64,000 bases of DNA from Falciphora oryzae (taxonomy: Eukaryota > Ascomycota > Sordariomycetes > Magnaporthales > Magnaporthaceae): NCBI GenBank assembly GCA_000733355.1, contig JNVV01000046.1:53861-117860 (forward strand), read 5' to 3'. The notes below the pieces were generated by a model. That model saw only the letters and a list, made by a program, of their open reading frames with translations, ran no database searches and was not told where the DNA came from. Positions 55,816 to 64,000 of this stretch are shown here, one piece after another. Made by a program: the position numbers and the translations under genes. The number at the start of each line of letters is the position of its first letter. The first letter of the stretch is position 1.

Positions 55816-56616
55816 TCACACCCCCCGCAAAGCCATGGCGCCCAGTATCAGCATCTCCGACTCCCTCCTCTTGGCGGCCTCGTCCTTGACGCCCGCCAGC
55901 GCCGCGGCGCCGTTGAGCTTGTAGTACTTGCGCACCTTGGCCCAGTCGGTGCACATGACCACATTCTCGTCCGTGAAGGGCACGGCGGTCCCCTCGACGT
56001 TGGCGCCCAGGTGCGCCCAGACGTCGTCGGCCATGACGCCTCCCTCGGAGGAGAGGACCTTGACGACGACGACGTCCTTGGTGGCGGGCGAGATGCCGAA
56101 GCGCCGGTACGCCTCGGCAATGTTGGCCGACGGGCTGAGGCAGAAGACCGTCTCGGAGTGGACGTTGGGCGTGCGCAGCCCGGTTGTGGTTGTCGCGCTG
56201 GTGACGGCCCGGAAGACGGCGGCCAGCACGTGCGCCGTGCCGGTCAGGACGGACGCGTCGACGAGCGCGTACTCGAAGTCCGAGTTGCGCGCGAGCAGCT
56301 GCGCGTGCAGGAAGGCGGCGTTGGAGACGTCTCGGAACAGGGCGGCGTGGACCGTGTGCGTGCCCGGGATGTGCTCGAGGGGGATGCGCGCGAGGAGGTT
56401 TGAGGATGGCGCCGGTGCTGGCGCTGCGGCCGCTGCGGCTGGGGGTGGTATGCTGCGGGTGTCGGCCGCGGGCGGAGGAGGAGGGGCAGCTCCGCCGGGC
56501 GCGGGGTCCGCGTCGCTGGCTGGAGCGGACATTGCGCCGTCTTCGCTGAGAGATGGGTGCTGTTCACGGCCGGCTTGTTCCTGCGATCGGCGCCTGCTGG
56601 AGACGGCCGCGCCCAT
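55816..56616 (-). CDS. CGI121: EKC/KEOPS complex subunit Cgi121
   Basis: An ORF of 266 residues from the ATG at 56616 (GCCATGG context); the frame is open 13 codons further but without an ATG. An alternative start is the ATG at 56532 (MSAPASDADPAPGG, 238 residues). Cgi121 binds Bud32 and tRNA in the KEOPS complex that makes t6A37 on ANN-decoding tRNAs and also affects telomeres. The family core begins IPLEHIPGTHTVHAALFRDV and continues SNAAFLHAQLLARNSDFEYA, LVDASVLTGTAHVLAAVFRA, PNVHSETVFCLSPSANIAEA and YRRFGISPATKDVVVVKV. The Pro/Ala-rich N-terminal ~85 residues are unusual and may be partly untranslated. The neighbours do not suggest an operon-like link. Confidence 0.88.
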   Translation of the reverse strand: MGAAVSSRRRSQEQAGREQHPSLSEDGAMSAPASDADPAPGGAAPPPPPAADTRSIPPPAAAAAAPAPAPSSNLLARIPLEHIPGTHTVHAALFRDVSNAAFLHAQLLARNSDFEYALVDASVLTGTAHVLAAVFRAVTSATTTTGLRTPNVHSETVFCLSPSANIAEAYRRFGISPATKDVVVVKVLSSEGGVMADDVWAHLGANVEGTAVPFTDENVVMCTDWAKVRKYYKLNGAAALAGVKDEAAKRRESEMLILGAMALRGV

Positions 56617-57437
56617 GGCTCGTCGGAGGTCGGTGTCTTTTTGTGTGATATTCAAGGTCCTGACGACATTGACGGGTCAATGCATGCGCCCGGGTTCAAT
56701 CGACAAGCCAGAAGGCGATCGGAGCAGCGCACAGACCAGCTGGGACCCCTCAGGCCCGGGTTCGGGGCAGAAGAGACAGGACAGCCGCTGCCATCCCCTT
56801 GAGACGAGTCCCCAGCCCGTTGGAGAACATTTGATATCACAGACTTCGCTCGACTCGTGCGCCCGCTTCTGCCGGCCGAGTCAAAAAGATATCCAACGCA
56901 CCAAGTGCCGTCGGCTAGCTGCAGTCCAAAAGGGTATTCGTATATATGCCATGGGTAATTGCTTGCCCCAGGCTCCATGCCAGATTTCGCCACTCTTCCC
57001 CTTCCAGATGTATGTAAAAGACGCTCCCAGACCAAAACCCGCTTGACATGTGTGTTTTAAAACCCGATGATGATATCCCCAGCCTTTTTTGTTTAAATAA
57101 AAAGTGCTGCCAGCCCAAGATGGCTTGTAGATACCAAAACGGAGCCGTAAGTGGCAATAAAAGATGGTATGATATGTTATGACAGGCGCAGAAAATGAAA
57201 GAGAAGAGAAGCCGTGTGTGCACAATATGATGGGAAGCCGTCCTGTCCCCCCAATACGTAACGCCTGAGACCGAAACTACCATGCGTGTGCTTTCGCCTT
57301 CCAGTCCCGAGACCAAGGGGGAAAAAAAAGGGACAAAGGAGAGGTATGAGGCGTCGTATTCGTGGTAGTAGGTTCGAAGAATATGATGTAAAACGCGACG
57401 CAAGGGATGCCTGGCTAGCTGCGTCCGTGTCGGCGCC
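56617..57437. other. Intergenic region between CGI121 and the Zn2Cys6 gene
   Basis: Both neighbours are on the minus strand. This should hold the regulator's 3' UTR and the CGI121 promoter. No gene seen. Confidence 0.5.
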
Positions 57438-60375
57438 TCAGTTCCCGTTGACGGACGACACGTCAGGAAACAGCAGCAGCGGCCACTGCTGCGCCGCCGA
57501 GGCCATGTTCGCGAGCCCCGCGGCTGCGTGCTGCTGCTGCTCCTGGCCCGACGCGTCGACGCCGCCCATTATCGACGCCGTGCCGCCGCCCATCTGGTCT
57601 CGGTGGTGGTGCTGGTGCTGCTGCGCCTGCGGGCCGCCGCCAAGGTTCAGCAGCGCGCTGGCGCCGGACCGGTGCTGCATGTCCATGATGGAGCTCGTCC
57701 AGTCGGTCCACGTGCTGCCGCTGCCGCCGCCGCTGCCGTTGGCCAGCTGCTGGGTGGCCTGCGAGGCGAAGGCGACGAGGGGGTCCGTGTTGGCGGCCAC
57801 GGCGGCCACGGCTGCTGCTGCTGCTTGTTTCTGCGACGTTGTGGCATCGTCGCCCGTGGTTGACGAAGTCGTCGAGGCGGCGATCGCGACGGCGGCCGCC
57901 GCGGCCGACGCACCGTACAACGACATGCCGTCTGCGCCGCCTGCGCTGTCGTACCCTGTCATGCTTGTTGGGCCTGCAGTGCCGTTTGCAACCGGGTTGT
58001 CCTGGTCGCCGTAGTTGGCGATTTGGTGGTACGCGGCGGCAGCGGCATCGTAGTAGTTGCCGTCGCCATTGCCGTTGCCATTGCCGTTGCTGCCCACGCC
58101 GCGCTGCGTCGATCCGTCGCTGGGTGATGAGCCGGTCGTGGTTGGTGCGCTCGACTGCGTTTGCGACTGTGTTTGTTGCTGCGGTTGAAGGTGAGAGTGG
58201 TGGTGTTGTGAGGTTAAACTGTTGGATGAGGACCCGTTGGCCTGTTGGTTCCGGCCCATGTCGGTCTCTATCCATGCGATTGTGTGGTTCACTATCCTGC
58301 CGATGTCGCCACACAGCCCTGCAGATCCTGTCGGGGTTGAGCCGCGTCAGTATGCGATTCAGGGGTTCGGCTTCGGGGGCCAACGAACCTAAGAGTATCC
58401 CGATCTCGTCGATGATGGTCAGCCACAGACTCATCTCTCTCCTGAGCGTTGCGACCTCTTCGGGCGTTATGTGGAATCTCCGCTCCCAGCTCTCGACCAG
58501 GGTGCAGAAGATGGCGGCGACGTAGACGGCTGTTTGGTACCAGGTGGTGTCGAGCGATTTGAGCTTGTGGATCACGAGAATGTGGCGCAGCAGCTCGCGC
58601 GACGTCTCGGCGCAGATGCGCATGTTCTCGGCCTGATATTCCGGATCCGCGACGGTGCAGGCCGACGGGTGGCGCAGGCAGAGGCGGAACTCGAGCGCGT
58701 ACGAGTGCCCGTAGAGCGCAAACATGTGCGTGTTGGTGCCCTTGCTCTTCTCGACATCGAGCTCGTCGGGGAGTTGATCCTCCCACGCGCGCAGCTGCTC
58801 CTCGAGGCGAGCCACCACCTCGACGTGCCGCCTCGGGTCGCGCCGTACGCTGTACAGGTTTGAATACATCTCCATGTACAGCGGCACAATCTTGAAGCCG
58901 GCCAGTCCGACGGCGTAGCCACACTCGCCGATGCGCGACCGGTCCGTGAGCCCTTCCGGGGTGAGACACTCGTCCGGGATGGCGAGCGGGAAAGGCACGT
59001 CAAACTCCTCGAGTATGGTCGGCATGGGGCGTCCCATACGGCCGTTCAGGGTGACGGACAGCGTCAGGACGCACCACCAGACACGGTGGCGCATCTCCGT
59101 CTCGAGCGTGATGGCGCTGCCGTCGGCGGCACCGGAGCTGCCCTTGTGCAGGTTCAGCTCGGTGGCCTTTTGCTGGGCATACTGGGCGACCAGGTACGCG
59201 CATCCCGGCTTGGGGAAGGCGCGCATGTAGTTGCCGACCATGACGAGGGCCTGGACGGCCGTGATGGTGAGGTCGACGGCCAGATCAAAAAAGTGCGAGA
59301 CGCACCAGTGGTAGTGCTTATTGGCCAGCTCGTTGAGGCGCGTCTGCTTCTCGTAGTCTTCGCGGTTGCGCACGCCGTACTGGAAGTAGATGGAGGCCAA
59401 GACCATGTGCACGACCACGAGCTCGGCGCTGGTGGGCCGGAAGGTGGGGTCGTCGTAGATGCGCGTCAGCAGCGCCAGGTACGACGGCTTGTGCAGCACG
59501 GGCTGGAATGGGTAGACCATGAGGAAGTACCACTCGGCGTACTCGAAGGCGTCGTTGCGGGGCGGCAGGTCGACGCCCTCGACGGGCGGGTTGACGTTCA
59601 TGGCCGACTGCAGGAACGCCTGGACCGACTTGTTGTAGAGGGGCGTAGGCGGGCTGCCGGCGAGGCTGGCGGGCGGGTCGTCCATCTCGGGGGCGGCGAA
59701 GGAGGTGATGTCGACTGTGGTGCCGAGGATGGACAGCTTGGTGCCCTTGATGGCGCTCAGCGGGGCGTTGTCGGGCGCGACGCCGAGGTGGGTGAGCCCC
59801 GGCGGGCGCGGCTCGAGGGCGGCCGAGTTGGCAAACGAGGTCAGCTGCTGCATCTGCGAGGGCGGGCGGGTGCGGTAGTTGCGGACCCAGGCGGACCCGA
59901 CCTGGGACCACTGGTCCTTGAGGACGGGGTCTGGCGGCTGGGGGTTGCCGAAGGCGTCGAAGGCGGTCCAGGGCGGGTGATCGGGGCCGTACTGCGACCA
60001 GTGCCACGGCTTGACCTCGATGCCGTTGCTCTCGAGCACCTTCTCGAGGGCGCGGATGTGGTTGAGCATGTCGGTCTTTTCGCGCTCGAGCTGCTGCATG
60101 TAGCCTCGCTTCTCGGTGCGGCCCGTGACGCGGTCCGTGACGTAGCACTCCATCTTCTGATTTGCGCAGTGCGAGCAGCCCTGGGGCAGGGCGTCGCAGC
60201 GGATCTTGCGGACTTTGCATCGGTCGCAGGCCTGGCCGGTGCGCGTGTACGACTGCAGCTTGTTCTTGACGACGCTCGAGAAGTCCTCGGGCTCGCGCTC
60301 GAGCTTGGGCAGCTTGACCTTGGCGGCCATGGACGGGCTGTCGCCGCTGGGGTCGCCGGGGCGCTTGGGAGGCAT
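57438..60375 (-). CDS. Zn2Cys6 fungal-type transcription factor
   Basis: Two exons, 60375-58389 and 58327-57438, encode 958 residues. The 61-nt intron starts with the uncommon donor GTTCGT and ends ATACTGAC...GACAG. Splicing changes frame and yields LLGSAGLCGDIGRIVNHTIA, whereas reading through gives an Arg-rich nonsense tail. The binuclear zinc cluster is C50, C53, C60, C67, C70 and C77 (TGQACDRCKVRKIRC...). It is followed by a basic linker and a coiled coil (QLEREKTDMLNHIRALEKVL). The fungal_trans middle homology region covers about 270-640 and includes EMRHRVWWCVLTLSVTLNGR and GLAGFKIVPLYMEMYSNLYS. The C-terminal 270 residues are Gln/Ala/Gly/Asn-rich (a likely activation domain). The family resembles the Rgt1-like sugar regulators, but the target genes are unknown. 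Confidence 0.88.
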
Positions 60376-61759
60376 GTTGGTTGCCGTCGCCGCCCCCGCT
60401 CCGGCAAGCAGCAGGAGGGCGCAGCGGCTGGCTTGAGTTGTTGTCTCGATCGGCCGATGTCGATGTCGGAGTCGAGGTCGCCAGAGAAGGGCTCTTGGGG
60501 GACGGGCGGGGCAATCGCTAGCAGCACGCCGCGGCGAGGCGCAACACGTGTGTCAGCACTTGAGCGGGCAAGGGCAGCTTGAGAGGAATCCTGGTCTGGC
60601 GCGCGCCGTCTTGAGAGTGGCCGCCGCTGCTTCTGCTGCTGGGTCGTGCCGACTGAAGCATTCCGATTGCATACCAGGGAGACAATCTGTTCCGAGACGG
60701 GGCTTGCCGGTGGACAGTCTAGAGTCTAGAAATCGAGGCCCATGATGGGAGCGAGGAGCGGACCCGAACTCGCGGGTTGGCGGCCAGCAGAGCCAGGCTG
60801 CTGGGTTCCCTGCTGGGAGGGTTCCTCGCCGACTGTTCCAGGCGCCGCTCCCTTCAGGGGTGCAGGATCAAGTGGAGGCGACTCAGTGGACCTGATTGGG
60901 TGCGTGCACTGTGCGGGCTGCGGGTGGGGTGCAGGATCCATAATCCAATTTGCTCTTAATTTTTCGTCTTGCATGGATTGATTGCCTCTCCGCGATGGCA
61001 TTTTGCACTCGACCAACACCGCCCATGATGGCAGCCCTGAACCAGGAACCCCCGACGGCGTGCATTGCGAATCATGGCGATTCCCATCAGAGTTTCCTAG
61101 CTTCATTGCCCATGCCAGCCCGATTCAGACCAGAACACCCAGCAGGGATGCGAATCCCCGACGGTTGGTTGACTGGTCAGCCAGCCTAGCCACGGGGCAG
61201 CCACATGGATATGGCCAATATCAGATCAACCCTACTACAGGCACACTGTGTCGCCGTCTCTCGGGCAATTTGCTCTGCGCGCTGCCCAAGCCCAATGGGA
61301 GCCACGGATGCACCGCTGCTGCACCGCTTCTCCACCCGGCGCGAGAGGTGCCGTCGCGCTGTCGCCGGCTTCCCAAAAAGCGCGCCTCTGCCGAACCGTC
61401 CGTCAACCGCCTGAACCCCGCCGCGCTGAACGGCGCATGCGAGATCCACGTGCACGGGCCCCATTGGACCCATCCAGATCAAGCAACGATCGCCGTGGGC
61501 CCATCGGATCCCTACCAGGGGCTCTCGGTATCACTTTGCAGAAGAGATGTGCTGAAGAACACGAAGGCCGGCTGTCTGCATTTCCCAATATCTGCTCCCA
61601 AATCCATCAATGAAAAATCACCCAAGAGCCACGCCGGAGATCCCCGCTGTCAGCCCATATGGCGTCTGGCATCTGGCCCTGGTGGCTGCGCTAGACCAAG
61701 CCCAGCCCAGCCCAAGCCAGCCAGCTCGCTGGGCCGGGTGCAACGCCAGCATCGATCCG
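60376..61759. other. Gene-free stretch upstream of the Zn2Cys6 gene
   Basis: It begins with the regulator's promoter region. A plus-strand ORF of 302 codons (60982-61890) overlaps the dehydrogenase remnant on the other strand and has no recognisable domain. Confidence 0.45.
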
Positions 61760-62430
61760 TCAGCATTGGCCCGCAGCCGGCTGCGCTAAAAGCCCAAGCA
61801 CCCTCCACCTCGCCTCGCCTTGCCTCCTTGTCTGCTTACAGCCTGTCCTTGCCCGCCCCCTCAGTGTGCCAATGCGGAACACAAACTTGAAGGCGCTCAC
61901 CTTTCCGTTCATCAGCTGCTCCAGCGCCTCCTGCACTCCACCCAGCCCTCCCGGCACCACCTTGTGCGGGTGTGGCTTGAGCCAACCCTCAGCCAGCCCC
62001 TTGGCCAAGTACCGGAACACGATGTATCCAAAGTCCCTCTTTTCTCTGTTCACGTCGCCCACCATGGTTTGTACCCACTTGACGTTTTGAGGTATCTCCT
62101 CCTCGGGCTTTTTGACCGGCAGCACCGTCGTTAAAAGCCCGCCATCCTCCAGCACCCGCCCAAGAGTGAGCGACGTCGGGACCTCCGACACGGCGTCGTA
62201 CGCATGTCGCAGCGCCGCGCCCTTGGCTGCCGCCTTGATGCCCTCCACCACCGCGTCCGCCCCGCCCCGGTAGTCAACCAGGACGTCGCGCTTGGACTCG
62301 TCCAGCAGCGGCCGCACAAAGTCGACCGACCTGCCCGCCACCACGATCAGCGGGTGGATGTTGCTGCGCTGCGCCAGCTGGATCGTGAAGGCGCCCACCG
62401 CTGTGCCGCCGCCGTAGATGACTAGCGGGA
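61760..62430 (-). pseudogene. Orphan cofactor-binding half of a ToxD-like alcohol dehydrogenase
   Basis: From about 62425 down to 61875 the frame encodes the Rossmann and C-terminal part of a zinc-type alcohol dehydrogenase/enoyl reductase of the fungal ToxD-like group. It shows PLVIYGGGTAVGAFTIQLA, NIHPLIVVAGRSVDFVRPLL, HAYDAVSEVPTSLTLGRVLE, FGYIVFRYLAKGLAEGWLKP and HPHKVVPGGLGGVQEALEQL, ending at KFVFRI. The GroES-like N-terminal catalytic domain (about 150 residues) is missing: the frame upstream (62431-62671) is Arg/Lys-rich without homology. I saw no exon for it to 64000. The normal stop after VFRI is also lost, and the frame runs about 35 codons further. This is best read as a truncated gene fragment rather than a working enzyme. 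Relatives reduce activated double bonds with NADPH. Confidence 0.75.
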
Positions 62431-64000
62431 ATTTTACCAGAATCCCTTTTGATCTCTTTCCTGACAGTGTCCGTTTCTCCTCTGAAATACCTACCTTCGT
62501 GGTAGTTAGCGGATGCCTGTCTCTGCGCTGCGCATTCGACATCCAATCTTCGTCTCTACGTCCTTGTCGTTTGCATCTTCTCGCAACTCTTTTTGAGCAA
62601 CTACCAACTTGTCCCTTTATCGAGCTCCCTTTTGGGCTTCTCTTCTTTCTCTTGCGGCATCTCGACTTCACGACCGAGACCTCGTCTCACTGTCGCCGCC
62701 ATCGAGACCTCGACAGGCCAGCAGCCTTGCTGAGCGGCCAAAACCACCGATGACCCAGTCATCTCTCTGGCTCCATCAATATCGACAGCCAAAGCGACCT
62801 AGGACTCCGCCTTTCCTATCTCTTAAGCCCACAAGCCAGCTTGAGTTTTGGACGGGAAGAGTTTTGCGTTGACGGCCCAGATGGGAGGACCATCTCTCTC
62901 CGACCCCGACTCTCTCGCACACCCGCAGTTTCTCGGCTATCATATCCTCGGATGTAGATCGTTCTCCCATCCTATTACCCGTCGTCCGCGCCGTCAAGGT
63001 ATCCGATACGCGAAAAGCGCGGCACGCTACTTGCCCGAGCTAGTCTCCTGGTTCCTTCACCCCCAGGGCCATGTCTTCTTGCGGCGCAGCCGTAGGTTGT
63101 CGGAGAAGGATGATGCCCAATCAGCCCATACTATCGTTAGCGCAGGCGTGCTGGCCGCGACCCTCGAATCTATCGTACCTGTCGGTGCTGGCTCCAGCCT
63201 CTCGATATAGGGTGTCGCTCACCGGCTGCATAGCATTGGTTGGGGCCCCCATTGGTTATAGCAGCAGCCTAGGTGCCGGCCCCGCAAGATGGATGGAATT
63301 CCCCGTTTACGTCGCACGGGTCGAAGGGCGATGGATAATCAGTTTCGTCTGCTGTTGCGGCTGCCTTGATGGTTGGAGGAAGTGTTTCCTAGATGCATCT
63401 ATTGTCTATCGAATATTCTTTTGATGGCTTTAAACCGTGCTGATAGCGGAACCCCTAGGTGCCGATGCCGGACGATGTATTGAAGTTCTTGTTTGAGTTG
63501 GGGCAATTAGTTGATGATGGGCGCCCCATCGCGCTTGCTTTTGCGACTGGATCGTTTGGCGGATTATCTGCTGGTTGTTCTTTGATCCCATCATACACTG
63601 ATGGTAGCAACCACCAGAGTCGGATAGCTGGCTAGAAGACTACCTACCTACCTACCTACCTGCCTAGGTACCTATCCATCGGAAGGCGAGAAGGGGTGCT
63701 TCCACCCGGATATGCTCCATCGAGCGAACACGTGCTGGTGAAGGCAGAGTGCAAAGACAAGAGGGCAATGCAGGAAACTGGAAAGGTGAGAATGGAAAAT
63801 CAAAAAGGCTGTATTGATGCACTACGACCAAATAGCGCCATACAATCCCATAAACAAACCACCAGCGCCTTGCGAAACCCAAATGTCCCATGATATCTTT
63901 GAAACAGACAGATGAATACCTACTCACCAAAAAAGGCCCAAGGAGAAGAAGTACGTCAGCATGAACGCTTAGGCGCGGAAGCCGATAGGGGCGCCCCGCA
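62431..64000. other. Gene-free right end
   Basis: No gene recognised. A (TACC)5 microsatellite sits at 63641-63660. The last bases on the minus strand could be the end of a frame whose body lies outside the window. Confidence 0.4.
63641..63660. repeat. (TACC)5 microsatellite
   Basis: Five perfect TACC units, followed by TGCCTAGGTACC. Confidence 0.85.

Noticed and set aside
60982..61890. 302-codon plus-strand ORF
   Set aside because: It overlaps the dehydrogenase remnant antisense, and its Pro/Ser/Arg-rich product matches nothing known to me.
63969..64000. Minus-strand frame ending RGAPIGFRA-stop at the right edge
   Set aside because: Only nine codons are visible, so it could be chance. It might be the end of a gene beginning beyond the window.
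1..64000. Secondary-metabolite cluster, CRISPR array, phage or plasmid features
   Set aside because: There is no PKS, NRPS, terpene synthase or prenyltransferase, and no regular spaced repeats. The introns and gene families are those of a fungal chromosome.

Overview
This window is nuclear DNA of a filamentous ascomycete, most likely a sordariomycete. Its genes are interrupted by short (about 50-90 nt) GT-AG introns, several with CTAAC or CTGAC branch sites. Coding third positions are strongly GC-rich, which produces long spurious antisense ORFs. The protein families are fungal: an Egh16/GAS1-type appressorial protein, a Clr5-domain protein, Zn2Cys6 and DUF7888 proteins, a Tad-like LINE and a DUF3435-like element protein. 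Genus cannot be told from sequence alone.

Left edge (1-3.4 kb): a transposon graveyard. It holds the 3' end of a Tad-clade LINE, then an AT-richer stretch with a decayed DUF3435-like (tyrosine-recombinase-related) gene on the minus strand. From 4.4 to 20 kb: a secreted GAS1/Egh16-like protein with about 3.8 kb of gene-free DNA upstream, tRNA CCA-adding enzyme, an Asi-type RING membrane ubiquitin ligase, tRNA-splicing endonuclease subunit Sen34, a decayed alpha-ketoglutarate-dependent dioxygenase, and the Hsp90/Hsp70 co-chaperone Cns1. From 20.7 to 30.3 kb: an MFS transporter, a 4.8-kb gene-poor stretch with two 24-nt T tracts, an inositol monophosphatase and an AsaB/CmcJ-type hydroxylase/desaturase. 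From 30.4 to 37 kb: an ankyrin-repeat ORF with a one-base frameshift, a Clr5-domain ORF just upstream, a cluster of four GGTTTTGTC motifs, a two-exon gene for an 84-aa protein, and a BNR_4-type protein.

From 37.8 to 50.5 kb: a weak small ORF, a quinate-permease-like sugar porter, a small secreted DUF7888 protein with a long upstream region, an OPT transporter and a GNAT acetyltransferase. From 50.7 to 62.5 kb: a conserved hypothetical gene divergent from a Tim17-family membrane protein, mitochondrial proline dehydrogenase, the KEOPS subunit Cgi121, a Zn2Cys6 regulator, and an orphan cofactor-binding half of a ToxD-like alcohol dehydrogenase. No gene is seen in the last 1.5 kb.

The genes do not form one pathway and there is no PKS/NRPS core, so this is not a classical metabolite cluster. 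Three genes act in tRNA maturation (CCA1, SEN34, CGI121), but they are far apart. The accessory material (secreted proteins, transporters, element remnants, four broken genes, long gene-free stretches) suggests active gene turnover among housekeeping genes. Exon coordinates were worked out by hand from splice signals and reading frame. Family names come from recognised motifs, not from a database search.
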